Origin: Apodospora peruviana
Lineage: Eukaryota > Ascomycota > Sordariomycetes > Sordariales > Lasiosphaeriaceae
Reading direction: 5' to 3'
Assembly: GCA_033439685.1 (NCBI GenBank)
Contig: JAUEDM010000007.1
Span: 2,222,501-2,286,500, forward strand
DNA: 64,000 nucleotides
Shown here: positions 58,200-64,000 of the stretch, one piece after another
Layout of the letters: each line of letters begins with the position of its first letter
Numbering within the stretch: the first letter of the stretch is position 1
Notes under the pieces: generated by a model
Seen by the model: the letters and a program-made list of their open reading frames with translations, nothing else
The model's database searches: none
Told to the model about the DNA's origin: nothing
Made by a program: the position numbers and the translations under genes

Positions 58200-59460
58200 G
58201 GTGTGGAGAGAGTGAACTGCAGCTTGGTGGTTTCTTGCAAGTGCCTACGTGACCGGGTGAGCTATGGATTGAGGTAAAGAAAGATAAGCCAAGAGGGGTG
58301 ACTGCCGTGAGCGCATCAGGCCAGATGGAAGCAGCTCACCTGCTCGTGCCGTTTCTGGTGTTATCGAGCCATGATACGAGTGTCTCTTTCCGACTTAAAG
58401 CGGCGTGGGTAGTTGACTTGGCGGCCCTCATTGGGCAGCGGCCACGGAGCTCCTGCCATCTATGCATGAAGCTGTTCTTCTTTTGGAAGACGCTACTCAT
58501 TTCATTGTTGGCGGGTCCTGCCATATCATGGTTGGGACGGAAGCTCCTGCAAGTCCTGTGGGCAATATCTTAAGGTACCTAGGTACCCTGTTCAAAGAGG
58601 GGTTTGCTCTACAGATTATTTGCCAGGAGCCAGCAGATAATACCTACGTATCCTTGGGGTAACTGCGAAGGACAGTAAGGTCATAAGCACCTACTTATCA
58701 TCAAAATGATGATTGATGCCCTGTCGTTATCCGCAACATGAAGGGAAGAGCTTGGCCGGGTGTGCTTATGCACCTTAATTACTCCTAGCTGCCAGAGAGT
58801 GTTCCAAGAGTCCAAAGGTCTGTTGCTTCTTTTCGCTTCCCGTCCCTCAACTGCCATGGCAGTCCCGACAAGTTGGGATGAGTCATGATTCGCTGAATTC
58901 ATCTTGTTTGACAAGCAGCAATCTCGCACGGATCTGTTCGCAAACGACGATTGTTGGGTACTCCATTCTTGAGCTGTGCTTCTCTTTCAGAACAATCGAA
59001 AGCACTGCGACCAACATCGCGACAGCATCGATATCTAGCCAGATGCCAGGGTGCCGCCGTTTGGCCCGGTGTTTAACTTGTGAGACGCTGAAGTCAGAGT
59101 CAACTTTGGTACTAAAGCTGTGTCGTTTGGAGTTGGCCGCTCTTTGAGACTAACACCGGCATCAGATGTTTGACTTTAAGGACCGCGTTTGGTCACTATG
59201 GAAGCGCCTTTGTCTGCCTGACAGCCAGCCGATCATCTTACGAGGCAGTCATCTCGTTCCGTCCCTTTTAACTTCGTGATGCCGCGAAGCGCTCTCTCTT
59301 AAGCTTGAAGACGTTCCTCGTCAAACCTTCACCAGGCCACCATCTCGACTTCGATTCCAGCGCCCCGTCAACTACTACCCATCAATCCTTTCTCATCGTT
59401 TTACTCAAACCACCGAGATAATGGTACCGGCGGAGACCCGGCCATTATCCGATCTTTGCT
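58200..59460. other. Intergenic region
   Basis: About 1.3 kb, promoters of two divergent genes. It holds the densest TAGGTACC cluster (aaggtacctaggtacc, 58572-58587). No gene is seen. Confidence 0.45.
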
Positions 59461-60866
59461 ATGGTCTTGGCTTGGGAGGAGGATATATGGGAGCCCTGTC
59501 CTTATTACTGGACCGTCGACCTGGACGAATGCGTTATCAAACAGACGGTTCAGGCAGCCCTCAAGCTCCCCGACCCCTGCGATATCAGATACTCCGCCAA
59601 GGGCAAGCTCAATAAATTCTATACCGTCACCTCTGGTGGCAACGACCTTATAGCGCGCGTGACGCTGCCCATCATCCCGACCTGGAAGACTCTGAGCGAG
59701 GTCGCCACCCTGCAGTGGGTGCGCGACAACACCAGCCTACCCGTGCCCACTATCCTAGCATACCAGGCCAATCGTCGTAATGCTATCGGGTTTGAGTGGC
59801 TCGCCATGACCAAGATGCCCGGTCGGGGCTTGGATGACAAGGAGGCCAGCACTTGGAGACGCACCAGATTTGCTGCCAAAGAAGAAATCGTCCGCCAGAT
59901 TGCTGTATTCTGCGCTGCTACGTTCAAGCACCAGTTGCTTGGAATTGGGAACTTGTTTCCCGACTCTCTTTCACCACAGGATGACCTAGTTGGTGTCGGC
60001 ACGCTCAGACCGGTAACCAGAACGGTCCAGGACCAGCAGGCAGGTCGCAGCCTTTCGTTCTCGTCTTCTGTCAGCCGAAGCACCATTCGTGTACAGCGGA
60101 TTGTCTCGGAAGAATCTTTGTCCGAGGATCCAGCCGACAACGAAAATGTTCTAATGGGCCGGTATGACACCAGCAAAGACTGGTTGCTAGCTAGGCTGGC
60201 TGTTGCCGAAAATAAAGCTCGCAGGCGCTTGCTTGCTGCCCGAAAGGCGGCTGAAGACGATGATGATTATGACGAAACCGAAGTGAATGACGAAGATCTC
60301 GATGACAACTCAGCCCTGCACAATTGCGACATACAAAAACATCTAAGGACCCTGGAAATTATATCTAAACTCAGGAATCTGCTAGACAATTTCTTCCCTC
60401 CCACGCAAGCTCCAGGCCACCCGAAGCCGACAATGATCTACCGCGAGGATATGTATCTCCAGAACATTCTTGTCGACGAAATCTGACCGCCGTGGTGGAC
60501 TGGCAATACGTGTCGGTTTCGCCGTTGTGGCTCGCTTGCTACATTCCTCTGTTCTTGATGGGGCACGATCGAGATTCAGCGCCTATATCTTACAGCTACG
60601 GAACCTACTGGGACGACTTTAAGGAGTACGAACTCACGCAGCTTCGAAAGTTGTTCCTGGGCGAGATGATGAGGTTAGAGCATGGATGGGTTGAAATCTA
60701 CGAGGCTGAGGCGAGCAAGCGGAAAAAAGATTTTGATCTGGCGGTTGCGTGTTGCGACGACGGTCTCGAAGTAAAGACGATACGATGTTGGCGTAAGGAT
60801 GTGGAAGAGAGGAATGAGGACGCTCTTGGACTTCGGGAAAGGATGAATGCGGATGAGCTGTATTAG
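59461..60866 (+). pseudogene. APH-family (aminoglycoside phosphotransferase-like) kinase with one-base frameshift
   Basis: The first frame (59461-60486) has the APH fold: a nucleotide-binding N-lobe (LNKFYTVTSGGNDLIARVTLP), TLQWVRDNTSLPVPTILAY and WLAMTKMPG. The catalytic-loop segment YREDMYLQNILVDE follows, with the presumed catalytic Asp. A stop comes directly after. The second frame continues exactly where expected with NLTAVVDWQYVSVSPLWLACYI (from 60480) and runs to 60866. One A is missing in the A run at 60479-60481, or the assembly has an error there. The insert between residues of about 190 and 290 is Ser/Asp-rich. If the shift is real, the product loses the metal-binding DxD/DW segment and is probably dead. 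Such proteins are common and fast-evolving in fungi. Confidence 0.78.
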
Positions 60867-63270
60867 TTGAGACTTGGTCTGGAAGTAATACTGCCATGGG
60901 AATGGGATAAGCCGAGGCTGATACCCCAGAGAGGAAATCGGATGCTGTATCCACAAAAAGACGTAAATATCTTGGAATTTATTGCTATTGCTATTGAGAT
61001 GAATGCCCAAGAGACTGGAGCCTACAGTGTCTCGATTTGATGACGATGACAAGATTCCAGACAATGTAAGGTCTACATCACTCAAATTTGCAGGCATCAG
61101 TTCAAGTTTATCAGGTTGCGGGATATTAAAAAGACAACAGACGACAAACCCCAGATTGAGGAAATTGGGGGGGAAGGAAAAGGAAAGGAAAAAAGACATA
61201 CAGCACCAGGGATTCGCTGGTCGTCACCGACCCAACTACTAGTCTGGCGATTAGGGGCTTATCTATCGGAGAGCAGACGGGATCCGGAGTTTTCCACTAT
61301 CTATGGCCGTATGTACTAGTAAATGCACATATTGGAATACATATAGCCGTGTGCTCCACTTCCATTGGCTTGTATGGATTTAGCTTGGCTCTAGTATCCC
61401 CCATACCCACCTCGTATATATTACGATTTACTAATTGGGAGAACTTGGAGGAGGCAGACCAATAGCTTACAGTTGCAGATACCAGACTCTGGAATTGGTG
61501 AGACTGTTGGATAGAGCTTATCATCACTGGTAGAAGTGGCGGAGTTACTTTCGATGTTCTATCCGCATCCATTTTAAAACAGTTAATCATCAGGTCAGAC
61601 ATAGGCAAGAACCGTTGATAATGCCAGGGACGTCATGTGGTCATTCAGTCCAGAGTCGCCTTGCTGTGGCGACTGCGAAAGCCCCTTCAGGATTCAGACC
61701 ACTACGGTAATCCTGATATACTGATATACCCGGCCCATGGGTAACCAGCGTGATTACATGCACGGTTTCTGCAAGCAGGGCGGTCCCTGTGATGTGGTTC
61801 TTGAGTCCATTCACGTATGGTCGGATCATAATATCATTAAAGGCAAGCTTTCGTAAAAGGCTAAGCTCAACCGAACTCACGGTTTCAATAGCATACGTGA
61901 ACGGGAAACGAAGTTAGGTGCATATATCATGTGTATTCGTTTTCTCGTCTCTGTCCAAGATCTAAAGCTAGTCCCGGGCGATGTTTCTTTTCCTAGCAGT
62001 TGAGATCCCTATGCTGTTCTCTGACCATAGTACCGTATGTTAAATTCCAAATCCCAGCTAGATAACTGCCAACGGCTTTGTCTTTGCCATAGTCAAAGCC
62101 TCTGTGTACAACCCATGTGTTCCCAAAAGGTTAACGGTCGAGAGACTACTCGAGCCCACCAGCGTATTATCGATAGGATTCATAACTTACGGTTATTGGC
62201 ATGGCAGGAGTTGATGAGAAGATCCGCAAAGGGTCTCTGCGCCCAAATTCCGTACCATCCGACTCTCCAGTTCCGTTCCGTCCGTCTTTGCTTATGCCAA
62301 GAATGTCGTGAGACTCCAGAACCAGGAAATGAAAAGAGAGGCTGAACTGGCGATTGGCTGACGCCAGCCCGGAACCCGACACCGCATTCCCGCAATTGCA
62401 TCCTGCCTCATGTATTGACGCCGAATTTTACACGACAGCGGCGTGCAAGTCTCTTTGATGAATCATATTGTCCCTTCATGCATCTTTTAGTCTCCATCTT
62501 GAACTTGCACCCACGGCAGTGGACCGGGCATGTAACACAGCAGCTGGGCTACTGCAAGCTTCGATAGTCGCGGTAACACGAAACTCCCACCAGTTATGAT
62601 CACGGGTCCGCTCCTCGGGCTTGAGTAGTCCGAACTTGATCACCATGGACTTACGGCCAAAGCCGAGGACTCCAGGTACCGTACCAGAAAGGAATCAGCA
62701 AAACGACGCTGACCTTCATTATTAATAATCACACTCATCTGATGAGCTGACATGGGAAGATTGACTTCAAGCGTGTTCCGTAATCAAGGTTGATCCTCGT
62801 CTGCCCCGCAAGTGCCGCGGTGAGATCAGCGTTGCCTTATTAGTAGGGCTGCCCAATATCACCTCCTCGGGTGGAAAAGACCGGTGAAGCACAGCCAGCA
62901 AATGCAGAATCTCCTGACAAACTGCTCGGGCACGTCGGCCGCAACGACGCCTCAAGCTTGCATAAGCAAGCAACCCGTGACGACTTGCTAGACTTGTCAG
63001 CTTTCCATTTCCCGTACCCAATACGCAATAGCATGGCGTCATGTCCGCATTTCCCTGGACCAACCCGTCCCTTGCGCGCATCTGACTGCTATGAAATTAA
63101 TGTCATGCTGAGGAGGTGGAAAGCAGCAGTGAGAGGTATAAAGCCTGGCATCGCCCTGTCAACTCGTCGGAAGGATCCAGTTACACGGTCAGCTGGTCCA
63201 GTCGTCCAAAGCCAGTATAACCATCGTCAACTTGTAGCCCCTGACGTGGACGCCCATCCTCAACACTGAG
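60867..63270. other. Long intergenic region
   Basis: About 2.4 kb without a recognisable gene, RNA or transposon. Open frames present are short, overlapping and without motifs. Confidence 0.45.
63137..63143 (+). promoter_or_regulatory. TATA box of the amidohydrolase gene
   Basis: TATAAAG, 128 bp before the ATG at 63271. Confidence 0.45.
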
Positions 63271-64000
63271 ATGCATCTCATTAACCTCCTCGCGCTTTTA
63301 TTCCAGGCCGCCGGTCCCGCCGCCGCGGGTTCAATCCTCTTCTCTGGAGGCACGATCATCGGCTTCAAGGCAGCGACCGATTCAACACCGGAATCGCTCG
63401 ACGTGGTCCGCAATGGCTCCGTGCTCGTCACCGACGACCGCATAGCCGGCGTCTTCTCCGGCGCGGCCCCGGCTGACCAAGTCCCAGAGGGCACCGAGAC
63501 AGTCAACATCAGCAAGAAGATCATCACGACCGGATTCATCGACACGCACAAACACGGCTGGCAAACGGCCTTCAAGACCCTGGGGTCCAACACGTCTTTG
63601 CCGGACTACTTTAACCGTTACGGCGAGTTTGCCACCGAGGGTCTTCTGACAGCAGACGACGTGTACCTCGGCCAGCTGACGGGCATCTACGAGGCGCTCA
63701 ACGGCGGAGTGACCACGATTCTCGACCACGCCCATCACACCTGGAGCAACGCGACCTCTCAGGCTGGCCTGAAGGCGTCAATCGATAGTGGTGGCCGCAT
63801 CTTCTGGGCCTACGCGTTCCACCACATTGCCAATTTCACCGTCGCGGAACAGGTAGCCAACTTCCGCGATCTGGCAACAAAGGCGGATTTCGAGGGCACA
63901 CCAACAACACTGGGCGTGGCGTACGACCTCTTCGGCCCAAACCCGGACCTCGAGGAAGTTAAGACCGTCATGGGGTTGGTGAAGGAGTTTAACGCCTCGG
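63271..64000 (+). CDS. Amidohydrolase-superfamily protein, partial (cut at right edge)
   Basis: Open from 63271 to the window end (243 codons). The N-terminus (MHLINLLALLFQAAGPAAAG) looks like a signal peptide, unusual for this mostly cytosolic superfamily. It then reads SILFSGGTIIGF, as in the beta-sandwich of metal-dependent hydrolases. The metal-binding motif follows as GFIDTHKHGW (His-x-His). GVTTILDHAHHTW is the typical second block of ATZ/TRZ-type chlorohydrolase/deaminase enzymes. The rest of the active site is off the window, so substrate class cannot be set. Confidence 0.85.
   Translation, partial: MHLINLLALLFQAAGPAAAGSILFSGGTIIGFKAATDSTPESLDVVRNGSVLVTDDRIAGVFSGAAPADQVPEGTETVNISKKIITTGFIDTHKHGWQTAFKTLGSNTSLPDYFNRYGEFATEGLLTADDVYLGQLTGIYEALNGGVTTILDHAHHTWSNATSQAGLKASIDSGGRIFWAYAFHHIANFTVAEQVANFRDLATKADFEGTPTTLGVAYDLFGPNPDLEEVKTVMGLVKEFNAS

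Noticed and set aside
1..64000. CRISPR array, rRNA genes, prophage or bacterial operons
   Set aside because: The window is fungal nuclear DNA with spliced genes; no such structure was seen.

Overview
The window is nuclear DNA of a filamentous ascomycete, most likely a Sordariomycete. Genes carry short introns (about 50-110 nt; GT-AG with CTAAC/CTGAC-type branch sites). The gene content is typical of Pezizomycotina: HET and SesB-NACHT proteins, a DUF6536 membrane protein, GH51 and GH75 glycoside hydrolases, a DUF4360 secreted protein, a GT90 protein and small secreted cysteine-rich proteins. Intergenic DNA is rich in the palindrome-like motif TAGGTACCTA. I did the exon joining by hand: phase was checked across each junction and splice signals were read directly. 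No transcript data were available.

Layout. 1-2.4 kb: 5' part of a minus-strand microtubule-organising-centre protein (Cnn_1N motif and coiled coils) running off the left edge. 5.3 kb: an orphan HeLo-like N-terminal domain. 6.4 kb: an SDR. 8.5 kb: an 85-aa gene with a GC-AG intron. 9.5-10.1 kb: a four-TM MARVEL-like protein. 11.9-13.0 kb: arginase. 14.5-16.5 kb: a HET-domain protein. 17-18.2 kb: a protein of unknown function. 19.4-21.6 kb: a protein joining an HExxH metalloprotease-like domain to a Gly/Pro-rich tail. 23.5-25.7 kb: a GT90 (CAP10-like) type II membrane protein. 26.3-28.2 kb: a mitochondrial Mtf1/rRNA-dimethylase-like protein. 29.5-33.4 kb: a five-exon SesB-NACHT NLR-like protein.

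From 34.6 to 54.3 kb the window is dominated by predicted secreted or surface products: GH51 arabinofuranosidase, a LysM pseudogene, a DUF4360 protein, a secreted PLA2-like Cys-rich protein, GH75 chitosanase, DUF6536, two small secreted cysteine-rich proteins and a PAF-acetylhydrolase-like enzyme. Several of these have a TATA box 75-150 bp upstream. A conserved 89-aa gene lies between GH51 and the LysM remnant. 55.5-58.2 kb: an MFS transporter convergent with a Tcm-type O-methyltransferase. 59.5-60.9 kb: an APH-family kinase with a one-base frameshift. 63.3-64 kb: start of a secreted-looking amidohydrolase cut by the right edge.

Functionally the window mixes housekeeping genes (arginase, Mtf1-like, MTOC protein) with two accessory themes: heterokaryon incompatibility/innate-immunity-like modules (HeLo-like orphan, HET, SesB-NACHT) between 5 and 33 kb, and extracellular polymer or lipid attack between 34 and 54 kb. 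No complete transposon, CRISPR array, rRNA or intact tRNA was found.
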